Source: Marinobacter salsuginis (GTDB lineage: Bacteria; Pseudomonadota; Gammaproteobacteria; Pseudomonadales; Oleiphilaceae). From it: a stretch of 64,000 nt of DNA. The DNA lies in NCBI RefSeq assembly GCF_009617755.1, contig NZ_BGZH01000003.1:62001-126000 (forward strand), written 5' to 3'. Every line of letters starts with the position of its first letter. The first letter of the stretch is position 1. This document shows positions 7,420-16,161 of this stretch, piece after piece. The position numbers and the translations under genes are program-made. The notes under the pieces are model-generated. The model made no database searches and had not been told where the DNA came from. It saw only the letters and a list, made by a program, of their open reading frames with translations.

Positions 7420-7713
7420 ATGTCCGTCAGTTCGCAAACCACATCGTTCTCTCTTTACCACCATCGCTCGTGCCCTTTTTGCGCATATACCCGCTCTGCG
7501 ATGAAGCCCATCGACATTGAAGTGGAGGAACGTGACATCGTCAGAAACCCTGCATACCGGTCAGAGCTGATCAATGGCGGAGGTCGGGCACAGGTTCCCT
7601 GCCTGAGAATCGAGTCAAAGGGGAAGGTTCGGTGGCTGTACGAATCCCAGGATATCGTCCGCTACCTGCAGCGCCATGCCGCCCAGTCGGCTGATCACAA
7701 TCAAACCGCATGA
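7420..7713 (+). CDS. Glutaredoxin-like protein (CPFC)
   Basis: This 97-residue protein has a glutaredoxin/GST-N-terminal thioredoxin fold. SLYHHRSCPFCAYTR carries the CxxC redox pair at about residues 18-21, RAQVPCLRI gives the cis-proline, and LYESQDIVRYL gives the glutathione-binding end. A strong RBS (GAAGGAGAC) precedes the ATG. The flavoprotein disulfide oxidoreductase gene starts 30 bases downstream in the same direction, so the two are probably co-transcribed. The role is likely glutathione-dependent thiol reduction. Confidence 0.9.
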   Translation: MSVSSQTTSFSLYHHRSCPFCAYTRSAMKPIDIEVEERDIVRNPAYRSELINGGGRAQVPCLRIESKGKVRWLYESQDIVRYLQRHAAQSADHNQTA

Positions 7714-7743
7714 ACGGTCCTCATAACCTACAGGAAAGTAAAA

Positions 7744-9165
7744 ATGCTCAAACGAAAGGTTGATGTTGCCATCATTGGCACGGGCACGGCTGGTATGGGT
7801 GCCTACCGCGAAGCTCGCAAATTTACCGACAGCATCGCGCTGATTGAGGGCGGCCATTACGGCACCACTTGCGCGCGTGTCGGCTGCATGCCCAGTAAGC
7901 TTTTGATTGCCGCGGCAGAAGCCGCCCACGGCGCAAAGCATGCGGGGGGGTTCGGGCTCAATGTCCCGACCGTTGAGACTGACGGTGCGGCGGTCATGGA
8001 TCGCGTGAAAAAAGAGCGCGACCGTTTCGTGGGGTTTGTTGTTGAAGACGTCGATGAGTTTGATGATAGCCACAAGGTCCGTGGTTACGCTCGCTTTCTC
8101 GACGCCCATCGTTTGCAGATTGATACCGGGCTCGAAATTACCGCCGACCGGATTGTTATCGCAACGGGTTCCAGACCGTTCATTCCTGAAGTACTCGAGG
8201 GTGCGGGCAAACGCCTGCTCATCAACGACGATGTATTCGAACTGGAGCAACTTCCGCAATCCGTGCTCGTGGTCGGCACAGGCGTTATTGGACTCGAGTT
8301 AGGGCAGGCTCTGAGCCGGCTAAACGTGGACGTTACAATGCTGTCGCGCAACGAATCGATTGGCGGAATTGCCGACGACGAAATTCGTCAGATTGCAGCG
8401 GATACTTTCCAGTCTGAATTTGACCTGATCCTTTACGCGGATGTCCTCGGAGCAAAGGAAACCCTAAACGGAGTGCAGGTGACCTACCGCACGTCCGGAG
8501 GTGTGGTTCATACAGTCGTGGTGGACTATGTTCTGGCAGCGACCGGTCGAATTCCGAATACTGACAAGCTTGGCCTCGAGAATACCGGCATTGAACTGGA
8601 CGCCCGCGGCGTTCCTGGCTTCGATCATTACACCTTGCAGACCCGTGAGTCGCACATATTCATCGCAGGTGATGCTAACAATGAGCTGCCCTTGTTGCAT
8701 GAAGCCTCAGATGAGGGGCGTATCGCAGGCCGTAACGCCGGCACGTTTCCCACGGTAGAAGCGGGTCATCGTCGTGCCGCGCTGGGCGTTGTCTTTTCCG
8801 ACCCGCAAATTGCCAGTGTCGGCAAACGAGCGCACGAACTGCTGGCCGACAGCTTCATCTCCGGAAAGGTGAGCTTCCACAATCAGGGAAGAAGCCGCGT
8901 AATGGCCAAAAACCAGGGCATGCTGAAAGTCTACGCCGATAAGAGCACCGGCACGCTGATGGGCGCTGAAATGTTTGGGCCAGCAGCAGAGCATATTGGT
9001 CACCTGCTGGCCTGGGCTGTGCAGCAGTCTCTGACGGTGAACGAGATACTCGGAATGCCTTTCTATCACCCTGTTATTGAAGAAGGTGTTCGCACCGCCT
9101 TCCGGGATGCCGCAGAAAAGCTCAGACAGGCCGAACGTAAGGAGGCGCCTCATGCAGCTGCTTGA
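7744..9165 (+). CDS. Dihydrolipoyl dehydrogenase-like flavoprotein disulfide reductase
   Basis: This 473-residue class I pyridine-nucleotide disulfide oxidoreductase has an FAD Rossmann motif GTGTAGMGA near the N-terminus and a redox-active disulfide CARVGC at about residues 43-48. The NAD(P)-binding motif is [15 protein letters not shown] at about residues 177-191. A C-terminal dimerisation domain carries the His-Glu dyad in FYHPVIEEG. The active-site stretch [13 protein letters not shown] differs from the usual GGTCLNVGCIPSK of E3 subunits, which points to a paralogue group. It is not next to the 2-oxoacid dehydrogenase operon at 26587, so whether it is that complex's E3 is open. The last codons overlap the nrtS start. 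Confidence 0.9.
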   Translation: MLKRKVDVAIIGTGTAGMGAYREARKFTDSIALIEGGHYGTTCARVGCMPSKLLIAAAEAAHGAKHAGGFGLNVPTVETDGAAVMDRVKKERDRFVGFVVEDVDEFDDSHKVRGYARFLDAHRLQIDTGLEITADRIVIATGSRPFIPEVLEGAGKRLLINDDVFELEQLPQSVLVVGTGVIGLELGQALSRLNVDVTMLSRNESIGGIADDEIRQIAADTFQSEFDLILYADVLGAKETLNGVQVTYRTSGGVVHTVVVDYVLAATGRIPNTDKLGLENTGIELDARGVPGFDHYTLQTRESHIFIAGDANNELPLLHEASDEGRIAGRNAGTFPTVEAGHRRAALGVVFSDPQIASVGKRAHELLADSFISGKVSFHNQGRSRVMAKNQGMLKVYADKSTGTLMGAEMFGPAAEHIGHLLAWAVQQSLTVNEILGMPFYHPVIEEGVRTAFRDAAEKLRQAERKEAPHAAA

Positions 9166-9397
9166 ACTGTTTAAGCGTTATTACACACAGGCGACAAGAG
9201 TTGCCCTGGTGGTGGGTACGATTCTGTTACTGATAAATCAGCACGATGCGCTTTTTGGATATCAGCACATTCAATGGCTGCCGGCAGTCTTGACCTACTG
9301 CGTTCCATTTTGCGTTTTCATGCTTGGCAAATGGTCCAGCGACCGGGATTGTGAAAGGTCCTCTGGCCTCAATGTGCCAATTTCAAGGTACCGTTGA
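9152..9397 (+). CDS. nrtS: NrtS-like small membrane transporter subunit
   Basis: This small membrane protein of 81 residues has two predicted helices, at about residues 14-28 and 43-60. The segment [19 protein letters not shown] and the second-helix [11 protein letters not shown] resemble the NrtS nitrate/nitrite transporter family. The ATG at 9152 has GGAGG (GGAGGCGCCTC) upstream and overlaps the end of the preceding flavoprotein gene by 14 bases, which indicates translational coupling. In known NrtS systems two such proteins act together; only one is seen here. Substrate assignment rests on family resemblance only. Confidence 0.7.
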   Translation: MQLLELFKRYYTQATRVALVVGTILLLINQHDALFGYQHIQWLPAVLTYCVPFCVFMLGKWSSDRDCERSSGLNVPISRYR

Positions 9398-9404
9398 ACC
9401 CCGA

Positions 9405-9439
9405 ATTTCGCCGCACAGTTTTTTTCAGTGCGGCGAAAT
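9405..9439. repeat. 12-base perfect inverted repeat between convergent genes
   Basis: ATTTCGCCGCAC and its exact complement flank an 11-base loop containing seven T. The repeat lies between the ends of nrtS and tetR and overlaps the tetR stop codon. There is no T-run after either arm. It may stabilise both 3' ends. Confidence 0.6.
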
Positions 9440-9994
9440 CATCCTTGAGGCAATTGCCTTTGCCTTCAACGCCGCATCCAGATCGCCTTCAACGTGCGCT
9501 TTAACGATGGCACCCTCTTTAAGCAAAAACAGCGCATTGGCCAGTTCATCTGCTTCGGTCTCTGAAGTACAGATTTCCAGAGCGTGCCGCTTCAGTAGCT
9601 CAAAAACTTTTGTTTTATGAGCCGCGCAGCGTTTGTGGACCGGGTGATCCGGGTCGCTGTACTCACCGCAGGTGTTGATGAAAAAACAACCGTAGAAACG
9701 CTGGAGTGACGGAACTCGGTCATTGAACCAGTCGTGAACCGCATCAAACATCTCCATCAGAGCCTCTCTTCCCGCCGGCTGGCTGTTCATTCGCGACTCA
9801 AGCCATTGGAAAAAAAGTTTGTCCCGGTGCTCAACGGCAGCCTCCACAAGACTGTCTTTGCTCTCAAAATGGTTATAGAGCGTTTGCTTTGCAACACCCG
9901 CTTCCTGCAGCACTTGGTTAATGCCGATGGCGTGAATTCCATGTTCGTAAAACAGACGCAATGCGGTGTCGATCAGATCCTGCCGTCGTCCCAC
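9425..9994 (-). CDS. TetR-family regulator
   Basis: This 189-residue repressor has an N-terminal helix-turn-helix of TetR type: INQVLQEAGVAKQTLYNHFESKDSLVEAAV at about residues 24-53. A ligand domain follows, containing FYGCFFINTCGEY with two cysteines that could sense electrophiles. The start codon is GTG at 9994 with GAGGTG seven to twelve bases upstream. Two TAGAC-N6-GTCTA palindromes lie 46 and 72 bases upstream, between this gene and the divergent ECF sigma gene. They suggest autoregulation and control of the sigma operon. Confidence 0.92.
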   Translation of the reverse strand: MGRRQDLIDTALRLFYEHGIHAIGINQVLQEAGVAKQTLYNHFESKDSLVEAAVEHRDKLFFQWLESRMNSQPAGREALMEMFDAVHDWFNDRVPSLQRFYGCFFINTCGEYSDPDHPVHKRCAAHKTKVFELLKRHALEICTSETEADELANALFLLKEGAIVKAHVEGDLDAALKAKAIASRMISPH

Positions 9995-10039
9995 GTGTTC
10001 ACCTCCGATTTTTTTTCGTTGAATATATGTTGACCAATT

Positions 10040-10055
10040 TAGACAGATCTGTCTA
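10040..10055. promoter_or_regulatory. TetR operator candidate 1
   Basis: TAGACAGATCTGTCTA is a perfect 16-base palindrome in the divergent gap between tetR and the ECF sigma gene. It is paired with a second site 26 bases on. Confidence 0.75.
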
Positions 10056-10065
10056 GAATTAAAAA

Positions 10066-10081
10066 TAGACCGACTTGTCTA
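10066..10081. promoter_or_regulatory. TetR operator candidate 2
   Basis: TAGACCGACTTGTCTA keeps both five-base arms (TAGAC / GTCTA) of the neighbouring perfect palindrome. Centre-to-centre spacing is 26 bases, about two and a half helical turns. Confidence 0.65.
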
Positions 10082-10187
10082 CTTCAGGAAATGCCAGTTT
10101 GGGAAGCGAAGCAGGGTATTTTTTGACTGGTGTTGTTGTCGGTTTCATTTGCGAACCACCAATGAAAACGGCATGGAGACAAGCAAG

Positions 10188-10784
10188 ATGGACATTCAAA
10201 TTAAAGTCACCCGGAAGGAAACGGCTTTTGAGCATGAGGCAGGCTTGATTGATGGCTTGCAAGCAGGCCATCCGAGGGCCTTTGATGAAGCTTACCGGAG
10301 ATACCATCCGGTAATGCTTCGAGTGGCCGCCAAATACACCTCTGCGGCCGTTGCTGAAGATATCGCGCAGGAGGCCTGGATGGCTGCGATTGGAGCCATC
10401 GCGTCGTTCGAGGGCCGTTCGTCGCTGAAAACGTGGCTGTGCCGGATCGTCACCAACAAAGCCTTCAACACCTACCGTGAAAACCGAAGGGAATTTCCTG
10501 CTTCGCCAAGCCTCGCTCTGTTATCCGATAACTCACCAGACAACCAATTTGGTGGCACCGCCGGGCATCTTAGCGAACCGGAGTTGGCTACCCAGACTGC
10601 AAAGGTTCAGGAACGCATTCGCGTTGAAATGAAGAATATGAACCGGGATTACGCCAACGCGATTCTGCTAAAGGGCATGAGCGCGCTCACCGGTTCGCAG
10701 GTTTCGGATGTGCTGCAGATCTCCCATGGAAATCTGCGAGTCATCCTGCACCGTGCACGAAACGAGCTGGCCGCCCTGCTCTGA
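10188..10784 (+). CDS. ECF-type RNA polymerase sigma factor, copy 1
   Basis: This 198-residue sigma-70-family factor of ECF type has region 2 at about residues 22-85 ([20 protein letters not shown] and the core-binding [15 protein letters not shown]) with [14 protein letters not shown] before the linker. Region 4 at about 140-195 contains [29 protein letters not shown]. The ATG at 10188 fits GGAG nine bases upstream and the length of the paralogue at 11352-11954. No anti-sigma gene is adjacent. A DUF1348 gene starts 46 bases downstream. The twin operators of the divergent tetR gene lie upstream. Confidence 0.92.
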   Translation: MDIQIKVTRKETAFEHEAGLIDGLQAGHPRAFDEAYRRYHPVMLRVAAKYTSAAVAEDIAQEAWMAAIGAIASFEGRSSLKTWLCRIVTNKAFNTYRENRREFPASPSLALLSDNSPDNQFGGTAGHLSEPELATQTAKVQERIRVEMKNMNRDYANAILLKGMSALTGSQVSDVLQISHGNLRVILHRARNELAALL

Positions 10785-10830
10785 TCCAGGCGGCCGCACC
10801 AATCTGTTTGCCAAGAAATGGAGAACCAAC

Positions 10831-11301
10831 ATGACTTCCCAACGTCCACCACTACCACCCTTCACCCGGGAAAGCGCCATTGAAAAAGTTCGCCTTGCCG
10901 AAGATGGCTGGAACAGCCGGGATCCGGCAAAGGTTGTCCTCGCCTACACCGAGGACACACGCTGGCGTAACCGGGCCGAGTTCGCCAACGGCCGCAAGGA
11001 GGTCGAAGAATTCCTCACCCGCAAATGGAATCGTGAACTGGATTACCGTCTGATCAAAGAACTCTGGGCCTACACCGACAACCGCATCGCCGTGAGATAT
11101 GCCTATGAGTGGCATGATGACAGCGGAAACTGGTTCCGCTCCTATGGCAATGAAAACTGGGAATTCGATGCGGACGGTCTCATGCAGCGTCGATTCGCAT
11201 GCATCAACGACAGCCCCATCAAAGAGTCAGATCGGCTTTTCCGTTGGCCACTGGGTCGCAGACCGGATGATCACCCGGGGTTGAGTGATCTGGGGCTGTG
11301 A
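10831..11301 (+). CDS. DUF1348 NTF2-like protein
   Basis: This 156-residue protein has the NTF2/SnoaL-like cone fold of the DUF1348 family. Family features include [37 protein letters not shown] and the aromatic [12 protein letters not shown]. It has no signal peptide. The ATG at 10831 has GGAG nine bases upstream; the frame is open further upstream but overlaps the sigma gene. The function of the family is not established; members probably bind small ligands. It is co-oriented with the first ECF sigma gene and convergent with the second. Confidence 0.85.
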   Translation: MTSQRPPLPPFTRESAIEKVRLAEDGWNSRDPAKVVLAYTEDTRWRNRAEFANGRKEVEEFLTRKWNRELDYRLIKELWAYTDNRIAVRYAYEWHDDSGNWFRSYGNENWEFDADGLMQRRFACINDSPIKESDRLFRWPLGRRPDDHPGLSDLGL

Positions 11302-11351
11302 TACTTTATATAGCTGGCGGACTATTAACTCTCAGAGCGCGGTCGCTGCCC

Positions 11352-11954
11352 TTATGCCTGGAGCACGGCCGCTAGCTCGTTTCTCGCTCGATGCAGTATG
11401 ACCCGGAGGTTTCCGTGAGAAATCTGCAACACCTCAGATACCTGCGAGCCCGTCAGTTGGGTCATGCCTTTCAACAGAATCGCGTGGGCGTGATCCCGGT
11501 TCATATTCTTCATTTCAATCCGAATGCGCTCCCGGGCCCTGGACGTCTGCACAGCCAGTTCCGGTTCGCTGAGATGACAGGAAGCACTGACACCCTGGTT
11601 CTCGGCTGATTGGTCTGACAGCATTGCAAGGCTGGGCGTCGCAGGGAATTCCGGCCGCTTTTCCCGATAGGTATTGAACGCTTTATTGATCACGATCCGG
11701 CACAGCCAGGTTTTCAGGGACGAACGGCCCTCGAACGACGCGATGGCTCCAATGGCAGCCAACCAGGCCTCCTGGGCAATATCTTCGGCAACGGCCGCAG
11801 AGGTGTACTTGGCGGCCACTCGCAGCATTACCGGGTGATACTTCCGATACGCTTCATCGAAGGCTATCGGATCCCCAGTTTGCAAGCCCTCTATTAAATC
11901 AGCCTCGCGCCCAAAGGCGGGTACTTTCTGAATGTTTTTTGGTTGGATATTCAT
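11352..11954 (-). CDS. ECF-type RNA polymerase sigma factor, copy 2
   Basis: This 200-residue ECF sigma factor is nearly identical to the one at 10188-10784 over regions 2 and 4. Long stretches such as [31 protein letters not shown] are shared, as is much of the DNA. Differences concentrate in the N-terminus, in the linker between regions 2 and 4 (about residues 105-135), and in the extreme C-terminus. GGAGGAG precedes the ATG. It lies in inverted orientation to copy 1 around the DUF1348 gene. No anti-sigma gene is next to it. Confidence 0.92.
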   Translation of the reverse strand: MNIQPKNIQKVPAFGREADLIEGLQTGDPIAFDEAYRKYHPVMLRVAAKYTSAAVAEDIAQEAWLAAIGAIASFEGRSSLKTWLCRIVINKAFNTYREKRPEFPATPSLAMLSDQSAENQGVSASCHLSEPELAVQTSRARERIRIEMKNMNRDHAHAILLKGMTQLTGSQVSEVLQISHGNLRVILHRARNELAAVLQA

Positions 11955-12086
11955 GCTGCACTCCTCCAGCTCCGCCTTGGGGACACATCGCGATAGATCA
12001 GTTATGCATCCACATTAGGGGGATTCAGAGATGGCAGCATGCTTCTGGGTGAATCTTCTTTGAACTGTCCGTGCAGGCTTGTTCAC

Positions 12087-13055
12087 CTAGTCGTAAAGAA
12101 CTAAACCTTCATTCGAAGCATGCCGAAATTCGTAGGGGGTCAAGCCAAACTCGGACTTAAAACGTCGGCTGAAGTGCGTGGGATGCTGGAAACCCCAGCC
12201 AAGCGCGATCTCCGTGATCGTTCGGCCCGTCATCGCAGGATTCGAAAGATCCCGCCGACAGCGCAGCAGGCGCTGGCTTATCAGATACTGCAATGCAGTT
12301 TGCCCTTCCGATTGGAAAAGAGAATGCAGGTGCCTCAAGGAAATTTGGTGCGCAGAGGCAATGCCCTGAAGGGATAAGTCCGGATTACTCAAATGTTTAT
12401 CAATGAAACGCTTGATCCGAATCAGTTGATGCCGTTCATAAAACTCGCCTCGACTGGTCGGCGGTCCGAGAGTACTGACCAGTGTGCCCATCAGCGCATC
12501 CGTTAAAGCGTCGCTGTTTTCCAGCCTGCCGGCTAAAAATTGCGGCGCCATTGATTGGATCAACGCGCACAACAATGATGCTGTGGTGGAGTCTCTGGCA
12601 AATTTGTTGTCAATGAGATGCCAGGAGCCTGGCAGCCAGTTCCTCAAACGCGCCAGAGGCATCAGCACCGAGATCTTGTGCAGCTTTTCCGTAACATCGA
12701 ATGTCATTGGGCGCGTTGTATTCCATAAAATAATGTCCCCGGCCGTCAGTTCGAAGCCTTTCGAATCAATCGTGAATCTCTCTTGCCCCGAAAGAACCAG
12801 TTGCAGGATGACTGTCTCCAGGTCATCGCCGGATATTTCTTTAGCCTGGCGAGCACCACCACAGGGGTCGCAAACGCAGTTGACGACTCCGAAGTTACCA
12901 ACGGAACGATGGACTACTCCCGCCGTAAAGTCATCATACGCGGCTTTCCTGGGCCTCCAAAGCCCATAAACAGTCCCCAGTTTTTCAGTCCACTCATCAT
13001 AGGGAATGGCACTGCCCCCAGAGATGGGGCCTGTTACATCCTGCGTCTGTAACAT
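12087..13055 (-). CDS. AraC-family regulator
   Basis: This 322-residue regulator has an N-terminal AraC-binding-like (FeaR-type) sensory domain containing GDIILWNTTRPM. A C-terminal double helix-turn-helix at about residues 215-315 includes LSLQGIASAHQISLRHLHSLFQ and TITEIALGWGFQHPTHFSRRFK followed by GLTPYEFR. It stands alone between the ECF cluster and ccoG. Members of this group usually control catabolic operons, but no target is evident nearby. Confidence 0.92.
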   Translation of the reverse strand: MLQTQDVTGPISGGSAIPYDEWTEKLGTVYGLWRPRKAAYDDFTAGVVHRSVGNFGVVNCVCDPCGGARQAKEISGDDLETVILQLVLSGQERFTIDSKGFELTAGDIILWNTTRPMTFDVTEKLHKISVLMPLARLRNWLPGSWHLIDNKFARDSTTASLLCALIQSMAPQFLAGRLENSDALTDALMGTLVSTLGPPTSRGEFYERHQLIRIKRFIDKHLSNPDLSLQGIASAHQISLRHLHSLFQSEGQTALQYLISQRLLRCRRDLSNPAMTGRTITEIALGWGFQHPTHFSRRFKSEFGLTPYEFRHASNEGLVLYD

Positions 13056-13102
13056 CTCAGATACCTTTAGTTGTCATACTCAACTTTTTGAGTTTAGCTG
13101 GC

Positions 13103-13127
13103 AGCATTGATCGACGCCATCAATGCT
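13103..13127 (-). terminator. Hairpin overlapping the ccoG stop codon
   Basis: AGCATTGAT and ATCAATGCT form a nine-base perfect stem with a seven-base loop. The ccoG stop codon (13120-13122) lies in one arm. No T-run follows on the minus strand, so intrinsic termination would be weak. Confidence 0.45.
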
Positions 13128-14514
13128 CTGACGGAGCAAGGAACGTACTGGTTTCGGTAACCAACGCCTTCTCCCCATGCAGGGTGCTGATCTGAAAAAC
13201 CATGTCGTTGGCGCCAGCATTGAGGGAGGATGCAGGCAGAGCCACGGAATAAGGAACCTCAACCTTCTCTCCGGCCTCAACTACCACGCCCAAGGGGCCT
13301 GTGGTTGACGCTCGCAAGGGATCTTCAACCTCTATGATGAGGTACTTCTGGCTGCTGTCTTTGTTCGTGAGTTTCAGCAGATAGCTGTTTTCGATCTCGC
13401 CCTCACTCGTATACCGGTACATACCCCGGTCTCTTTCAACATCGAGCGTAATCAAAGGCCTGGACACCACGCCCCATGCAAACAGCCCAATCATCACAAC
13501 CAGGAAGGCGAAATACCCCACCAGTCGTGGTCTCAACAGATTTGTTTTCCCGCCCTTCAGGTCGCGTTCACTGGCGTAACGCACCAGGCCACGGGCGTAT
13601 CCCATCTTGTCCATGATCGAGTCGCAGGCGTCGATGCAGGCGGCACATCCAATACACCCCATCTGCAACCCGTCCCGAATATCAATTCCTGTCGGACACA
13701 CCTGCACGCACAGCTGACAATCAATGCAGTCACCCAGCTCCGCTGAAGCTGGCGTAACATCCTTTCTCCGAGAACCTCTCGGTTCACCCCGTTCAGCGTC
13801 ATAGGAAATAACCAAGGAGTCTGCATCCACCATGGACGACTGGAATCTGCCGTAAGGGCACATGTGGAAACAGACTTTCTCGCGCAGCCAACCAGCATTC
13901 AGATAAGTGGCCGCCGTGAAGAACAGAACCCAGAACACGGCCCATCCTGATGCTTCCAAGACAAAAAGATCTAGGGCAAGATCGCGTATCGGTGTGAAAT
14001 ACCCTACAAACGTTATCGCCGTTAAGAGACTGATGAGGAGCCAGAGCCCATGTTTGGAACCGCGGCGAACGAGCTTCTTCACGCTGAGAGGCGCTGCATC
14101 AAGCTTGATCCTTTTTGATCGATCGCCCTCCGCCACTCGCTCCGCCCACAGGAAGACCCAGGTCCAGACACTCTGAGGGCACGCGTAGCCGCACCACACT
14201 CGACCCGCCAGTACCGTCAAGAAAAACAGGCCGAATGAACAGATCAAGAGAATCCCGGAGAGCAACACCAGATCTTCCGGCCAGAACGTGGCGGAAAAGA
14301 TATGGAACTTCTTCTCTGAGAGATCCCAGAGGACTGCCTGTCTGCCACCCCAGTCGAGCCACGCCACACCAAAATACAGCGCAAAGAGAACAAGACCTCC
14401 GGTAATTCGCACACGACGATAGAAACCGGAGAAACTTCGGGGTTGGATTTTGTGGTCGGCCTCGAGGACTTTCGAAGTTGACTCGATTTGCTTTACAGAG
14501 ATAAGGCGACTCAT
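13120..14514 (-). CDS. ccoG: CcoG/FixG cytochrome oxidase assembly ferredoxin
   Basis: This 464-residue membrane-bound iron-sulfur protein is involved in cbb3-type cytochrome c oxidase assembly, where CcoG acts as a cupric reductase. It has several membrane helices (about residues 38-55, 78-108, 155-180, 190-210, 335-355). VWCGYACPQSVWTWVF carries a conserved cysteine pair, and CIDCQLCVQVCPTGIDIRDGLQMGCIGCAACIDACD holds two 4Fe-4S cluster motifs at about residues 255-290. The C-terminal part is an Ig-like periplasmic domain. The ccoNOP genes are not in this window. Confidence 0.95.
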   Translation of the reverse strand: MSRLISVKQIESTSKVLEADHKIQPRSFSGFYRRVRITGGLVLFALYFGVAWLDWGGRQAVLWDLSEKKFHIFSATFWPEDLVLLSGILLICSFGLFFLTVLAGRVWCGYACPQSVWTWVFLWAERVAEGDRSKRIKLDAAPLSVKKLVRRGSKHGLWLLISLLTAITFVGYFTPIRDLALDLFVLEASGWAVFWVLFFTAATYLNAGWLREKVCFHMCPYGRFQSSMVDADSLVISYDAERGEPRGSRRKDVTPASAELGDCIDCQLCVQVCPTGIDIRDGLQMGCIGCAACIDACDSIMDKMGYARGLVRYASERDLKGGKTNLLRPRLVGYFAFLVVMIGLFAWGVVSRPLITLDVERDRGMYRYTSEGEIENSYLLKLTNKDSSQKYLIIEVEDPLRASTTGPLGVVVEAGEKVEVPYSVALPASSLNAGANDMVFQISTLHGEKALVTETSTFLAPSEH

Positions 14515-14628
14515 TTGTTGCGCACCTTGCCATCACCAGGGAATAAAAGGTGACGCGAGGTTAATGGATCGCACTTAACGGGGGCAGGACCACTTTTTTA
14601 ATATTTGATAGGGACAGATGACGGAACT

Positions 14629-16047
14629 TCAGAACATGAGTGCGGGTAGTCTCTGCAACGCATCTGTTCGTGCTTCGTTCCACGGATGGGCAAAGCTGAT
14701 TCTCAGGCAGTTCGAAAACTTTCCGGAAACCGAGAAGAGGCTACCGGGCGTTATGACAATACCCTCCTTGAGGGTTTTGGCGTAAAGGTTCAACGTGTCG
14801 ATTTCTGGCGGCAGCTCCACCCACAAAGCCAATCCACCCTGAGGCGCGGTTGCTTTCAAAGGCACCGGCCAGTCCCCGAGCAAACCCACCAAATGGTCTC
14901 GCTGCTGGCGCAAGCATTGCCGATACCGTCGGAGGTGCGATGCGTAGCCGCCCTCGGCAATAAAGCTTGCCACGCCTTGCTGCAAAAACCGGCTACTGGC
15001 CAACTGAGAGGTCAATTTCAGCTGCAGTATACTTCGATGCCACCGGCCACCCGAAACCCATCCCAAACGCAGGTCTCGAGAGAGAATTTTCGAGAAAGAA
15101 CTGCAATAGATGACGCGGTCATGGTCATCAATCGCCTTCAGGGAATCGGGAGTGTTAAACCATCCTGACTCGCCGTATATATCATCTTCAATGATGGCCA
15201 GATCATGTCGTTCGGCAAGCTCAAGCAACCGTCGACGGTCTTCGGAAGGCATGACAGCTCCGGTAGGAGTGGCAAAGGACGGTGAAACCACGCACGCCTT
15301 GATATCCCAGACTTGAAGGCTCTCTTCAAGCGCCCGCATGTCCATACCACTCGTTGGCGAGGCCGGTATCTCGATCACCTTGAGCTCCAGTTGTTCAAGC
15401 AACTGGAGAACCCCATAAAACCCCGGGGCTTCAACTGCAACCACGTCACCGCTCTGGCAAACCACCATCAGGGCCAGGAACAGGGACTGCTGACAACCAG
15501 CAGTAATACAGAACTGATCGGCCTCCGCCTTCCACCCTCTTTTAGCGGCTCGAAGCGCAAGCTGGGCCCTCAACGCCTGATCACCAGCCGGCTCGTCATA
15601 ATATTGAAAGCTCGCAGACTGGCGACGCAGGGCCCGGCCGATCGACCGGTTCAGCTGAATTATGCCCGGTGGCGGCTCGTCGCTTTGGAGATCCGGGAGC
15701 AAATCAAAGGCAGCGCTCCGGGTCATGATGTCCTGAAAAACCTGGCTAACCGACACAGGCTTGGGTGAGGCAGGCATGGCGGCTTGCCTGGGGGGCTCGA
15801 ACTCGCTTTGCCCCAACGACACAAAAAAGCCGCTTCGCTCCCGGGCCTGAATCAATCCCTGAGCCTCAAGCCGCTGAAGCGCGTGCTGTACGGTAATCTT
15901 GGAAAACCCGTAGCGGTTGCAGAGTTCTCTTATGGATGGCATTCGTTCGCCGGGCCGCCATCGACCACCCTCGATACTCTTTCGAAGAGTATTCTCAAGC
16001 GCCTGGTATTTGGGCAAATCGACTGTCATTGCCTGATCCATCTCCAC
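14629..16047 (-). CDS. MocR-type regulator (GntR HTH fused to aminotransferase domain)
   Basis: This 472-residue MocR/PdxR-family protein has a GntR winged helix (about residues 15-75, RMPSIRELCNRYGFSKITVQHALQRLEAQGLI) joined by a linker to a type I aminotransferase-like domain (about 110-472). The PLP-lysine region is YCSSFSKILSRDLRLGWVS. These proteins usually regulate vitamin B6, amino-acid or polyamine genes using PLP as co-effector. Start choice is unclear: the frame opens with GTG at 16047, with ATG codons at 16041 and 16029 also possible. No target operon is obvious; the bufferin operon terminator lies just upstream. Confidence 0.9.
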   Translation of the reverse strand: MEMDQAMTVDLPKYQALENTLRKSIEGGRWRPGERMPSIRELCNRYGFSKITVQHALQRLEAQGLIQARERSGFFVSLGQSEFEPPRQAAMPASPKPVSVSQVFQDIMTRSAAFDLLPDLQSDEPPPGIIQLNRSIGRALRRQSASFQYYDEPAGDQALRAQLALRAAKRGWKAEADQFCITAGCQQSLFLALMVVCQSGDVVAVEAPGFYGVLQLLEQLELKVIEIPASPTSGMDMRALEESLQVWDIKACVVSPSFATPTGAVMPSEDRRRLLELAERHDLAIIEDDIYGESGWFNTPDSLKAIDDHDRVIYCSSFSKILSRDLRLGWVSGGRWHRSILQLKLTSQLASSRFLQQGVASFIAEGGYASHLRRYRQCLRQQRDHLVGLLGDWPVPLKATAPQGGLALWVELPPEIDTLNLYAKTLKEGIVITPGSLFSVSGKFSNCLRISFAHPWNEARTDALQRLPALMF

Positions 16048-16105
16048 ACACTCAGGGATTTATTCGGAACATCGAGCGAAAGCGAACCTTACCCGATTTC
16101 CAAAT

Positions 16106-16129
16106 AAAAAAGCCGGGCGCGGACCCGGC
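16106..16129 (-). terminator. Terminator of the bufferin operon
   Basis: GCCGGG-CGCGGA-CCCGGC forms a six-base GC stem followed on the minus strand by six T. It lies 32 bases beyond the stop of the last operon gene, the thioredoxin. Confidence 0.88.
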
Positions 16130-16161
16130 GAACTGAGTTTACTCTGAAAACCGCCAACAAT

